Shown: in pieces, positions 1-9,104 of the stretch
How the letters are laid out: the number at the start of each line of letters is the position of its first letter
Numbering within the stretch: position 1 is the first letter of the stretch
Assembly (NCBI GenBank): GCA_947581825.1
Contig: CANPVP010000003.1
Location: 155,310 to 219,309 of the forward strand
Length of the DNA: 64,000 nt
Reading direction: 5' to 3'
From: an uncultured Clostridia bacterium
GTDB taxonomy: Bacteria; Bacillota; Clostridia; TANB77; CAG-508
Position numbers and translations under genes: made by a program
Notes under the pieces: model-generated
What the model was told of the DNA's origin: nothing
What the model saw: the letters and a program-made list of their open reading frames with translations, nothing else
Database searches by the model: none

Positions 1-1614
1 CTTGGTATTAAATTACTTAATCTATGCTCTGCTAAAGGTAGAAAATCTTTATTTCCACTTAATAATTCACCACATATTTCACATTCTACATATTTTAAAT
101 GTCCCTGTTCTTTACAAGTAGATTCTTCAGCTTCATGCTCTTTTTCAATATGGTTACATATAACATTTACTTTACAGCTTGCAGAATAATTACCATCTTG
201 TGTTGTAGCTGTTATATTTGCTATACCTTTTGATATTCCTTTTACAACTCCATCTTTTACAGTTGCAATAGAATCATTATCTGATTTCCATATTACAGTT
301 TTATTAGATGCATTATCTGGAAAAACTGTTCCAATTAAAGTATCTTCTCCATTTATTTTAATTGTTGTTTCTGTTTTATTAAGGTTTATTCCTGATACTT
401 TTATATCTGAAACTACTATTGTAATTTTTTTCGAAAAATCACCTAGCGTTGCTGTAAGTATTTCCGTTCCATTTCCTACTGCTTTTATATTACCTTCCTT
501 ATCTACTGTAAACACTTGATTATTTGATGAAGTCCAAGTAACATCTGTTGTTTTAATAGGAATTGAGCCGTATTCCCTTATTGCCTTGATTTTCTAATAA
601 TACAGTTTTGGGGCTTAATGTATCACCAATAGATAATGTATTAGTATCGTTTAATCCTGTGAATATAAGCTTTATGTGGTCGGTTGATGGATTCATAGGA
701 ATAATCTTATCAATTACAATTTCTGTTCCATGTTTGGTATTAGAATTTGAAGATTCTTTGCCTTTAAAACATTGAATATAGTAAGATATACCATTTGAAG
801 TAAAGAATCCAACTCCTATTGATTTATGTTCAGGGTCTACCATTTGTTTTTCATGACCAGGCGAGTTTATCCATGCATTTACTGCAAAAGAAGCTGTTGC
901 CATTTGAGCACCTGCTACTCCTAAATTTTCTGAAAAAACTTCACCTCCGTATGGTCTTTTGTGTTCACAAAATGTAGCAAGTTCTGCTGATCTTTGCATA
1001 GCATATTCCATTAATTCATTATCTACTTCTAATTTTTCTAAGCCTTTTTCAACTCTATATTTATTTGTAAGATTTACAATTTCTAAGGCTGTATCATAAT
1101 CATATTCTCCGTTAATAGTTACATTAACGACTTTTCTATAAGAGCCATCATCTAGTTGTTTAATAGTATCTGGCATAATGTATTTTGCTTGTGGGCAATT
1201 ATATACAAAATTTTTTTGAATATTTGTAATAGTTGAAGGGATTACAATTTCAGTTAAATTTGGACAATCTTTAAAAGCATATGTGTAAATTTCTTTTATT
1301 CCTTCTGGTATTATTACTTTTTTTACTGTTGAATTATCTTTAATTAAGTTCGATACTATTGTAATTGTATTCCCATCTAATTCTGTAGGTAATGTTATAA
1401 TTGATTCATTTCCTGTATAGTTTTGAATGCTTACTCTTCCATCTACATATTCGCTATAGCTATAATCTCCAGATGTTACTGCTAAAACTTTAGAAGGAAA
1501 AAAGGAAAATAGTATGCATATTACTAAACAAATACCTATTATTTTTGTACTAATACTTGCTTTCATAAGCCACCCACATCTTTTCATTTTTAATTTCTTA
1601 TTAAATTTTATCAT
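1..1614 (-). CDS. Secreted LRR-CAP-Ig-like surface protein, partial, read through one +1 shift
   Basis: The start at 1614 has a GAGGGG ribosome binding site. The chain opens with a basic stretch and a hydrophobic signal peptide (about residues 17-45). A short BspA-type leucine-rich segment follows (about 90-150), then a CAP/SCP domain (about 175-285) with the family's SENLG and SPGHEKQM motifs. The zero frame stops at 553 after 353 aa. A second open frame runs from about position 593 to the window edge. It encodes Ig-like BIG_2 repeats (VTWTSSNNQVFTVD, then VIWKSDNDSIATV) and a CxxC segment (CEICGELLSG) like that of the surface protein at 9105-11906. The two frames join if the C of the CGG codon (codon 349) is skipped. 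The 3' end lies beyond the window. The role is inferred to be cell-surface or secreted; CAP domains have no single known activity. The domains are clear, and the joining is an inference. Confidence 0.75.
567..570 (-). other. Putative +1 recoding site 1 (CGGC)
   Basis: On the minus strand the zero frame reads ATA CGG CTC AAT TCC TAT TAA and stops. Skipping the C gives ATA GGC TCA ATT CCT ATT AAA, which runs without a stop into the Ig-like repeats up to the window edge. This is one of four such sites in the window. Confidence 0.6.
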
Positions 1615-1733
1615 AAAATCCCCTCTTTATAAACTTTTATTATATATTATATTCTTTAATATTTTTGAATTAATATATTTATCTAGTAAAGTCATATCAA
1701 TATCTGATTTCAAATTATTATTTATACTTAATC

Positions 1734-4700
1734 CTATTCAGAAATAGTACTTCCTTCAAATCCTATTTCACTACCATTTGATGTTTTCTTAATAATAATT
1801 TTTTTATCAATTCTTTCTTTTAGCTCCGTAACATGACTAATAATTCCTATCAGTTTGTTATTATTTGTAAGCAAGTTTAATGTATTGATTGCTTGTTCGC
1901 GGGATTCTGTATCTAAAGACCCAAAACCTTCATCGATAAATAAGGTATCTACCATAACACCACCTGAATAACTTTGTATAACATCAGATACTCCAAGAGA
2001 TAGTGAAAGTGCTGCTTTAAATGATTCTCCACCTGATAAGGATTTTACATCTCTCTGTTTTCCAGTATAATTATCAAATACCTCTAAATCTAATCCCATA
2101 TTTTGACTTAAATTAGTAGCTTTCTTTTTTCTAATTAATCTAAATCTATCATTTGTCATTTTTACTAATCTTTTATTCGCTTCAACTAATATCATATCAA
2201 AATAAACAGATTGAACATATTGCTCAAATTCAATTTTGTTTTTTCCTGCTAGATTTCCAGAAGCAGTCTTATATAAGTCATCAAGGGTAGTATATAATTC
2301 AGTTTGTTTTATTATTTCGTCAGAATTTTTCTTTAAGGAACTAAAAATATCCATATTATTACTGTATTTTGAAGTATTTTCAATTTGGAGTTGTTTTAAT
2401 TTGGTCATATTATTTCTTAATGTTTCAAATTCCTCTTTGTCTTTTTCTATATTAATTTTTTCCTTATCTTTTAGCTGTTCTCTTAATTCCTTTATTTGAG
2501 CTATCGTTTCTGTACACTGTTGTTTATAATCTTCAATCATCTTTTTAGTAGATTCGATTACCGTTTCATCCATTATATTGTCTTTATAGCTTTGTTCATT
2601 CTCAAATCCTAACGTTTTATATGCATTTTCATATTCTGATTTTATTTTTTCTTGTTCTTTCTTTTTTAAATCGATATTTTTGCTAAATTCGTCCTTTTTT
2701 GTATTACATTCTGTAATTTTCTTAGTATGCTCTTTCTTTGTGTCATCATATTTTTCTTTGAATTCATTGAAATCAAATTCATCTATATCCAGCAATTCTT
2801 CTGTTATTTCATAATATAAATTTTTAATAGTTTGACATAATTCTTTAAAACTTTTACTTAAATCAGTATATTGTTTCTTAATATCTTCAGCATATTCTTT
2901 TATATCTGTTTTATCGGATAAATCTTTTTTCATTTTTTTAGTAAAGCCATCAATAATAGCATTATCACTTGTTATGACATCTTCAACTGTTTTTTTCTTA
3001 CTATCAAATTTTGATTTGAAACTATCATAATCAAATTCATTAATGTGCAATCTTTCTTCTGTAATATTGATATATAGTTTATTTGCTTCGTCTAATTTAC
3101 TACTGATACTTTTTTCTTGCACTTCATATTGTTCATTCACTTTAGCAAGATAATCAGTTATATTTTCCTTAGATATATCAATTTTTAAATCCTTTAATAA
3201 AGTATTAATTTGCGCATTGATACTTGCGATATTTTCATTAACTTTATTTTTATCTTGTTCTTTATGGCTTTTTTCTTTTTTCAATTCATCTAACTCTTCT
3301 TTCGTGATTGCTTCACTTTTTTGAGCTAGTTCTGGGTGATGAACACTTCCGACACACTGGACATTTCGTTCCTTCTTCAAGATTTTCTGCAAGTATACCT
3401 GCTTGTCCTTGATAGAATTTATCTTCCTCTATTTTATATTTATCTTCTAAGTCACGAAATTCTTTATTGATTAAGTCAAACTTTTTAGCAAAATCTTCTC
3501 TTTTTTTAATAATATTCTTTATTTCCTCTGCTTTTTCTTTTTCTTGTTTTGTTTTATCTATTTCTTCATTTAATTTTTCATATTCAATAAGAACATTTTT
3601 TAATTTTAATATTCTTTCTTCTTTTTTCTTTATTAAGTCAAAATTAATCTCACATCTATCTCTTTCTTCTATTTTCTTTAAAACATCCTCTATATTATCA
3701 ATTTCTTCCTTTAACCTCGTCATTTTATCATTTTGACTTTTTAAATCTGAAGATTTTAATTTTAATTCGTTAACTTTGATATCTTTTTCTTTAAATTCTT
3801 TTTCCTCTTTTTTTAATTTTTCTAATATATCTGTGTTTGTTTTTAAATTATTATTTAAATCTTTGATTTCATCTTGAACCTTTATATACATTTGTTCTTT
3901 AGGTACAACTGTTGCTAATATTTTTTGGTTAGTATCAACTTGCTTTTGCTTTTCTATATAAAAATCTTTTTTTGATTTTTGCTCTTTTTCTTTTTCTATC
4001 AATTCATCTAATCTTATAAAATTGCCATTGATTTCTTCAGCCCTTTGAATTTTTAATTCTTTTTCTTTTAATTCTTTTTCTCCCTTTTTAACTTCATTAT
4101 TTATTTTTTCAGTATCTTCTTTATCATTTTTCACTTCTGTTTCTAATAAATCTAAAATATCTTTCACATAATTATGAATATTTTTATCTGATAGTCCTGG
4201 AATAAAATCAGGCTCTTCTTTCCATTTTATATGATCTGTATGTGTTAAAAATTGTGTTTTATAACTATTTAACCCTTTTTCAGCATCAGAAGTTTTAGAT
4301 TTTAATTTGAATTTTATATTTTGGTAAATATATGTATCAAAAATTTTCCTAAAAATATCTGTTCTATCCTTACTATCTGCAAAAAGGATTTTTAAAAATT
4401 CACCTTGTGCAAGCATCGATATTTGCTTAAATTGTTTTACATCGATGCCTAGTATTTCTTGAATTTTTTTATCTACATTGTTCGTTCCAGAAGCAATTAC
4501 TTCATTATCCAACTCTAATGATGCATCAGCAACTTGTGTTGTAAAACCATCTCCATTTTTTTTGGGTCTTTCATATTGTGGATTTCTTGTAACTTGATAT
4601 ATTTTTTCTTTATGAGAAAATTTTAAAACCACATATGTCTTCGTATCTGGCTCTGCAAAGTCACTTCTTACAGGTATTCCCTTTCGATTACTACCACTAG

Positions 4701-4866
4701 CTTCACCATACAAAGCAAATACGATTGCATCAAATATAGTAGTTTTTCCTGCTCCCGTATCTCCTGTTATTAAAAATATTCTATTGTCTCCAATTTTAGT
4801 AAAATCTATATTTACGCAATTTTTATAGGGTCCAAAAGCTGATATTTCAAGATTCAACGGTTTCAT
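1734..4866 (-). CDS. sbcC: SbcC exonuclease subunit (Rad50-like), read through one +1 shift
   Basis: SbcC is the ATPase and coiled-coil subunit of the SbcCD nuclease, which opens hairpins and processes DNA ends. The N-terminal ABC half has Walker A GDTGAGKTT (about 35-43). A long coiled coil leads to the zinc hook CPVC at 502-505, and a second coiled coil follows. The C-terminal ABC half has the signature SLSGGES and Walker B VDTLFIDEGFGSLD. The gene lies in two overlapping frames, 3313-4866 (517 aa) and 1734-3392. They meet exactly at the hook: the zero frame reads TGT CGG AAG, whereas skipping the C gives the canonical CPVC-GSVHHP. The joined product is 1043 aa, a normal SbcC length. It starts one base after the sbcD stop codon, so the pair is an operon. 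It could be a pseudogene or a sequencing error, but three other genes show the same signature. Confidence 0.9.
3348..3351 (-). other. Putative +1 recoding site 2 (CGGA) in the SbcC zinc hook
   Basis: TGT CGG AAG TGT TCA in the zero frame becomes TGT (C) GGA AGT GTT CAT CAC CCA after a +1 shift. This restores the C-G-S-x-H-H-P hook sequence conserved in SbcC. It is the only in-frame CGG found in the gene. Confidence 0.7.
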
Positions 4867-4867
4867 A

Positions 4868-6031
4868 TTAGTAATCCTCCTTTTTCACTTCTTTAACAAC
4901 TTGTTTCATAATATCCATTTGTGATTCATTTAATTCTTGATTGTTCTGATATTGATAAAATTCATTAAATAAATCCACTTCATCTTTTTTCTTAATGTCA
5001 TCTAAATCAGATATTTGTAAAGTTTGCTGTATTTCTGATTTTGAATTTTCAATATCTAATCTTAAAGTATTTGGATAAATTTTTTTGATTTGTCCTATTG
5101 CATCATATACTTGTTCCTCGTTTGTAATGATAGCTCTAATATAGTCTTCACGATTAGTTTTGCTATAAATCTCTTTACTGGTTAATTCTTCAATTGGGCC
5201 TTTTATTACACGCATATCTCGTAAAGGTTTAATGGTAATCGAAGTATTAATTTCTAAATTACCTTTTTCTTTAAAATCAAGTATGGTTAAACATTTATTT
5301 TGATTAACTTCTGAAAAGGAATATTTAAGCATTGTACCGCTATATCTTGCAGTATCTCTGCCTATTCTTTGTGGACCATGTATATGTCCTAATGCAACAT
5401 AGTCAAATTTATCATAAACAGATACATCAACATTTTCGGTTCCACCTAAAATTAAAGTTTCTGAATCACTTTTTTCTGGCTCAACATTTCCTGCTGTTAC
5501 AAATTGATGTGATAATATAATATTTCTTTCATCTTCCTTTATATTTTCTTTTTCAATCACTTTTTTTACAGCATCATGATAAGATGTAATTCCCTCATCT
5601 TCGTCAAAATATTGCTTTATTTCAACCGGTTTAATATATGGAAGCATATAAATATTTAATTTTCCATATTCATCTTCAAATTCTTGTTTTTCTAATTTTC
5701 CGTCATATATAGCACAAATATGTAATCCATCATCTGCAAAAAGTTCTTTACCAAAATTCAATCTTTCCTTTGAATCATGATTACCTGCAATCATGCAAAC
5801 TTTTACTTTTAAGTCTTTTACTAAAACTTTTAAGAAATTATTTAGAACAGTTACACTATCTGCTGGTGGAACACTTCTATCATAAATATCACCAGAAATT
5901 AAAACTAATTCGATTTTTTCCTCTTCAACTTTTTTTACAATTTGCTCTAACATATATACTTGATCTTCTAATAAAGACTGTTCTAGCACAATTTTTCCAA
6001 TGTGAAGATCTGCTAAATGTAATATTTTCAT
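4868..6031 (-). CDS. sbcD: SbcD exonuclease subunit (Mre11-like)
   Basis: SbcD is the Mn-dependent phosphoesterase subunit of the SbcCD double-strand-break nuclease. At 387 aa it has the expected family length. The metallophosphatase motifs are visible in order: HLADLHIG (about 5-12), SGDIYDR (about 46-52), AGNHDSKERL (about 82-91) and LGHIHGPQ (about 215-222), followed by a C-terminal capping domain. It is directly upstream of sbcC, so the two are co-transcribed. No in-frame CGG codon was seen. Confidence 0.95.
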   Translation of the reverse strand: MKILHLADLHIGKIVLEQSLLEDQVYMLEQIVKKVEEEKIELVLISGDIYDRSVPPADSVTVLNNFLKVLVKDLKVKVCMIAGNHDSKERLNFGKELFADDGLHICAIYDGKLEKQEFEDEYGKLNIYMLPYIKPVEIKQYFDEDEGITSYHDAVKKVIEKENIKEDERNIILSHQFVTAGNVEPEKSDSETLILGGTENVDVSVYDKFDYVALGHIHGPQRIGRDTARYSGTMLKYSFSEVNQNKCLTILDFKEKGNLEINTSITIKPLRDMRVIKGPIEELTSKEIYSKTNREDYIRAIITNEEQVYDAIGQIKKIYPNTLRLDIENSKSEIQQTLQISDLDDIKKKDEVDLFNEFYQYQNNQELNESQMDIMKQVVKEVKKEDY

Positions 6032-6058
6032 TTTTCTCTCCCTTACATAATATCATAA

Positions 6059-6223
6059 TAAACATATATATTTTACTGTTTGTTATCTAAATAATTATTT
6101 ACTAATTTAGATTTATTACAAATGAATCATCTTATTTATTAAATCAAATGTAATTTTTTTGCTTCTTCAATTATTTCTTCATCTGTCATATCATCTACTT
6201 TATTTCAGTTTTTATTTGTTCTT
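6059..6223 (-). pseudogene. Remnants of duplicated gene ends (HEPN-like gene tail and DUF4116-locus tail)
   Basis: Bases 6059-6121 are almost identical to 8369-8431, which contains the 3' end of the small gene at 8386-8823 (last residues KSKLVNNYLDNKQ). Bases 6122-6223 resemble 8971-9060. Both of those encode the same short C-terminal peptide on the minus strand (EEIIEEAKKLHLI, stop) with no intact frame upstream. The stretch is therefore a collapsed copy of the end of this locus, left by duplication and deletion. Confidence 0.65.
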
Positions 6224-8309
6224 TTACTTTTTGAAATTTGCTACCTTTCTTACTTCTTCATCTGATTTTAATTCTTTACTTGCATATTGCAATGCCCACC
6301 ATCCAGCTTGTTTTACAGCTTCAAGTACAACTTCTTTATCTGCTCTTAACTCTTCGCTGGCATATTTCAATGCATATCCTTTGTTCTTTACAGCTTCCAG
6401 AACAACTTCTTTATCTGCTTTTAATTCTTCGCTTGCATATTCTAATGCATATCCATCTTTCTTTACAACTTCAAGAACAACTTCTTTATCTGCTTTTAAT
6501 TCTTCGCTTGCATATTTCAATGCATCTCCATTTTGTTTTATAGCTTTTAGTACTACTTCTTTATCTGCTCTTAATTCTTCACTTGCATATGTCAATACTT
6601 CTCCATACCTATCTTTCTTTAATGCTTCAAGAACAACTTCTTTATCTGCTTTTAATTCTTCACTGGCATTTTTCAATATATGGTAATCTTGCTTTACAGC
6701 TTCAAGTACTACTTCTTTATCTGCTTGTAATTCTTCGCTGGCATATTCAAATGCATCTATATGTTGTTTTATAGCTTCTAGTACAACTTCTTTATCCGCT
6801 CTAAATTTTTTGCTTACATTTTTCAATATATGGTAATCTTTTTTTACAGCTTCTAGTACAACATCTTTATCTGCTCTTAATTCTTCGCTTGCATATTCAA
6901 ATGCATCTCCGTCTTTGTTTTACAGCTTCAAGTACTACTTCTTTATCTTCTTGTAATTCTTCGCTGGCATATTTCAATGCATATCCACTTTGCTTTACAG
7001 CTTCAAGTACAGCTTCTTTATCCGCTCTTAATTCTTCGCTTGCATATTCCAATGCCTCTCCATTTTGTTTTACAGCTTCTAGTACAACTTCTTTATTTGC
7101 TTGTAATTCTTCGCTTGCATATTCCAATATACTTCCGTCTTTTTTTACAGCTTCAAGTACAAATTCTTTATCTGCTCTTAATTCTTCGCTTGCATATTCC
7201 AATGCATCTCCGTTTTGTTTTACAGCTTCTAGCACTATTTCTTTATCTGCTCTTAATTCTTCACTTGCATATTCCAATGCATCTCCGTTTTGTTTTACAG
7301 CTTCTAATACTATTCCTTTATCTGCTCTTAATTCTTCACTTGCATATTCCAATGCATCTCCATTTTGTTTTACAGCTTCTAACACTATTTCTTTATCTGC
7401 TCTTAATTCTTCACTTGCATATTCCAATGCATCTCCATTTTGTTTTACAGCTTCTAGAACAACTTCTTTATCTGCTTTTAATTCTTCACTTGCATAGTTC
7501 AATGCATCACTGTTAACTTTTGCCAATTCTAAAATAAAGTCTTTATCTTTTTTTAGGCTATCATTTAAAGTATCTGGTTGTATTAACCCTTGGTATATTT
7601 TTCCTATTATTTTATCTTTATCTATTTTATTTTCTTCGTTTATAATTTCAGTAACGATATTAAATTTTTCCTTTATAGCATTTAATAATTCAATATATCC
7701 ATTCTCTTCAGCTTTATCTGCTATTTCTTCAATTAGAGTTTGAGAGATTTCTTCGTCAGTTGGTATATTTTCTTCTTCTTGTCTTTTTCCCAATGTTGAT
7801 AAATCACCTAAATTTGCAATAAATGAATCGCAAAAATCTGCAAATTCCTCTGTTGAAGGAATTAATTCAGAATTCCATTTTATTGGAATATTTTGTTTCT
7901 TTGCTTCTTCTTCAATTTTTTCCTTTAATACTTCATAAACATTCTCGCCAAATATTTCTTGTGAACCATAATCATATTCAGCATCTCCTATATTTATTTT
8001 TTTTGTAATTGGATTATAAATTTCCTCATGTCTTTTATAATAATCACTTGTATTATTTCCCGTTTCCCATGAATAATATATATATACCTCATCAAATAAT
8101 TCATTAGCAAGATTATATATTTCTAATAAATCATCTGGTTCTTCATCTATATTTCCTTCAAACTTTGGTCTATAATTATTTGAAATATAACCTGTTTCTG
8201 TCATATATTCATTATCAATATCGACTCCTAAACATTCTAATAATTGTTCAATACCTTCTTCATTATTTTTACTTGAAGCACCTAATCTTGTATAATTCCA
8301 ACTTGCCAT
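6224..8309 (-). CDS. DUF4116 repeat protein, read through one +1 shift
   Basis: Function unknown. The start at 8309 is preceded by AGGAGAAG. An N-terminal region of about 250 residues rich in Glu and Asp, with no recognised motif, is followed by about 18 tandem repeats of roughly 24 aa (consensus ADKEVVLEAVKQNGDALEYASEELR) that match the DUF4116 family. The zero frame ends at 6897 after 470 aa (…AVKQRRRCI). The repeats continue without loss in the next frame down to 6224. Skipping the C of the single in-frame CGG (codon 467) gives KQR-GDAFEYASEEL and one 694-aa protein. DUF4116 proteins are often large and repetitive; a scaffold or protein-binding role is a guess. Degenerate pieces of this locus flank it on both sides, and the repeats themselves make it prone to recombination. 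Confidence 0.75.
6240..7560 (-). repeat. Tandem ~72-bp coding repeats (DUF4116)
   Basis: The DNA repeats every 72 bases, with a recurring core (tctttatctgctcttaatt on the plus strand). Units near 7190-7460 are nearly identical, pointing to recent expansion. The array is coding and is not a CRISPR. Confidence 0.85.
6908..6911 (-). other. Putative +1 recoding site 3 (CGGA) in the DUF4116 gene
   Basis: The zero frame AGA CGG AGA TGC ATT TGA stops at once. Skipping the C gives AGA GGA GAT GCA TTT GAA, matching the Gly-Asp-Ala step seen in neighbouring repeats (QNGDALEYA). A plain one-base insertion a few bases upstream would restore the frame equally well, so the exact shift base is less certain here than at the other sites. 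Confidence 0.6.
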
Positions 8310-8385
8310 AAAAGTTCTTCTCCTTTATTTTTTATAGATTTTTAATTATATATATGTTTGTTAGTACATAATAAACATATATATT

Positions 8386-8823
8386 CTACTGTTTGTTATC
8401 TAAATAATTATTTACTAATTTAGATTTATTACAAAACTTTTTAACTAAGCATTCACCTTGTAATGCTATATTTTTTAAATCTTCCTCATTTAAAGTATTT
8501 TTCATCAAACTATGTATTAATTTATCTCTTTGTTCTTTCCAAGCTTTAATCTTATCAAGCATTTCAATAGTAATATGTTTTTTTATGTATGCATCTTGAA
8601 ATTCTTTTCTAGATTTAACTTTATTTAATTTTACTGATATTTTAAAAGGTCGCCCTTCTTTATCTGTAATTGCTATTTTGGCATGTTTTAAAAGAGATTC
8701 TAATCTATCTTCAAAAATTGCATATTCTATAAAAATTGCTTCATAATAAAATTCGTTATAAGTAGCCTTTTTCAATTTATTCATTTGGATTGCATACTGA
8801 TTTTGTTTTTCTTTTCCATCCAT
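8386..8823 (-). CDS. Small HEPN-like protein
   Basis: A 145-aa, probably all-helical protein with a good AGGAG ribosome binding site. The helix around FIEYAIFEDRLESLLK followed by QRDKLIHSLM resembles a HEPN fold with its R-x4-H motif (RDKLIH). HEPN proteins include RNases and toxins as well as non-catalytic members. No partner antitoxin gene is evident; the neighbour downstream is the DUF4116 gene. A fragment of its 3' end is duplicated at 6059-6121. The HEPN assignment rests on one short motif and predicted helices only. Confidence 0.5.
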   Translation of the reverse strand: MDGKEKQNQYAIQMNKLKKATYNEFYYEAIFIEYAIFEDRLESLLKHAKIAITDKEGRPFKISVKLNKVKSRKEFQDAYIKKHITIEMLDKIKAWKEQRDKLIHSLMKNTLNEEDLKNIALQGECLVKKFCNKSKLVNNYLDNKQ

Positions 8824-8901
8824 TTTATATCTCCTTTACTGTAAATATTCTTCTATAAATTCATTGCTTCTTAAAAAAATTATTTTTTATTTATACATAT
8901 T

Positions 8902-8938
8902 AAATAATTACTCGAGTTTTATCCCAGAGTAATTATTT
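8902..8938 (-). terminator. Hairpin downstream of the 9105-11906 gene
   Basis: AAATAATTACTC and GAGTAATTATTT form a perfect 12-bp stem around a 13-nt loop, with a T-rich stretch following on the minus strand. It may terminate the large surface-protein gene, although it lies about 170 nt past the stop. Confidence 0.45.
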
Positions 8939-8970
8939 AACTATGTATATATTCTATTTTCATTTTTTCT

Positions 8971-9060
8971 AATGAAGCCTCTTATTTATTAGATCAAATG
9001 TAATTTTTTTGCTTCTTCAATTATTTCTTCATATTCATTTCAGTTTTTATTCTTTTATTC
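8971..9060 (-). pseudogene. Second copy of the EEIIEEAKKLHLI gene tail
   Basis: Closely similar to 6122-6223. It encodes the same C-terminal peptide and stop but has no start or upstream frame. With the 6059-6223 remnant, it brackets the DUF4116 and HEPN-like genes as an imperfect direct repeat. Confidence 0.55.
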
Positions 9061-9104
9061 TTTTTTATTATATTTACTTGTTTTTTATGGTTTTATAATA
9101 AGCA

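Noticed and set aside
6889..7516. Plus-strand ORFs opposite the DUF4116 repeats
   Set aside because: They mirror the repeat period and have no start signals; they are shadows of the minus-strand gene.
6240..7560. CRISPR-like periodic repeats
   Set aside because: The 72-bp period is a continuous coding repeat (24 aa) without unique spacers.
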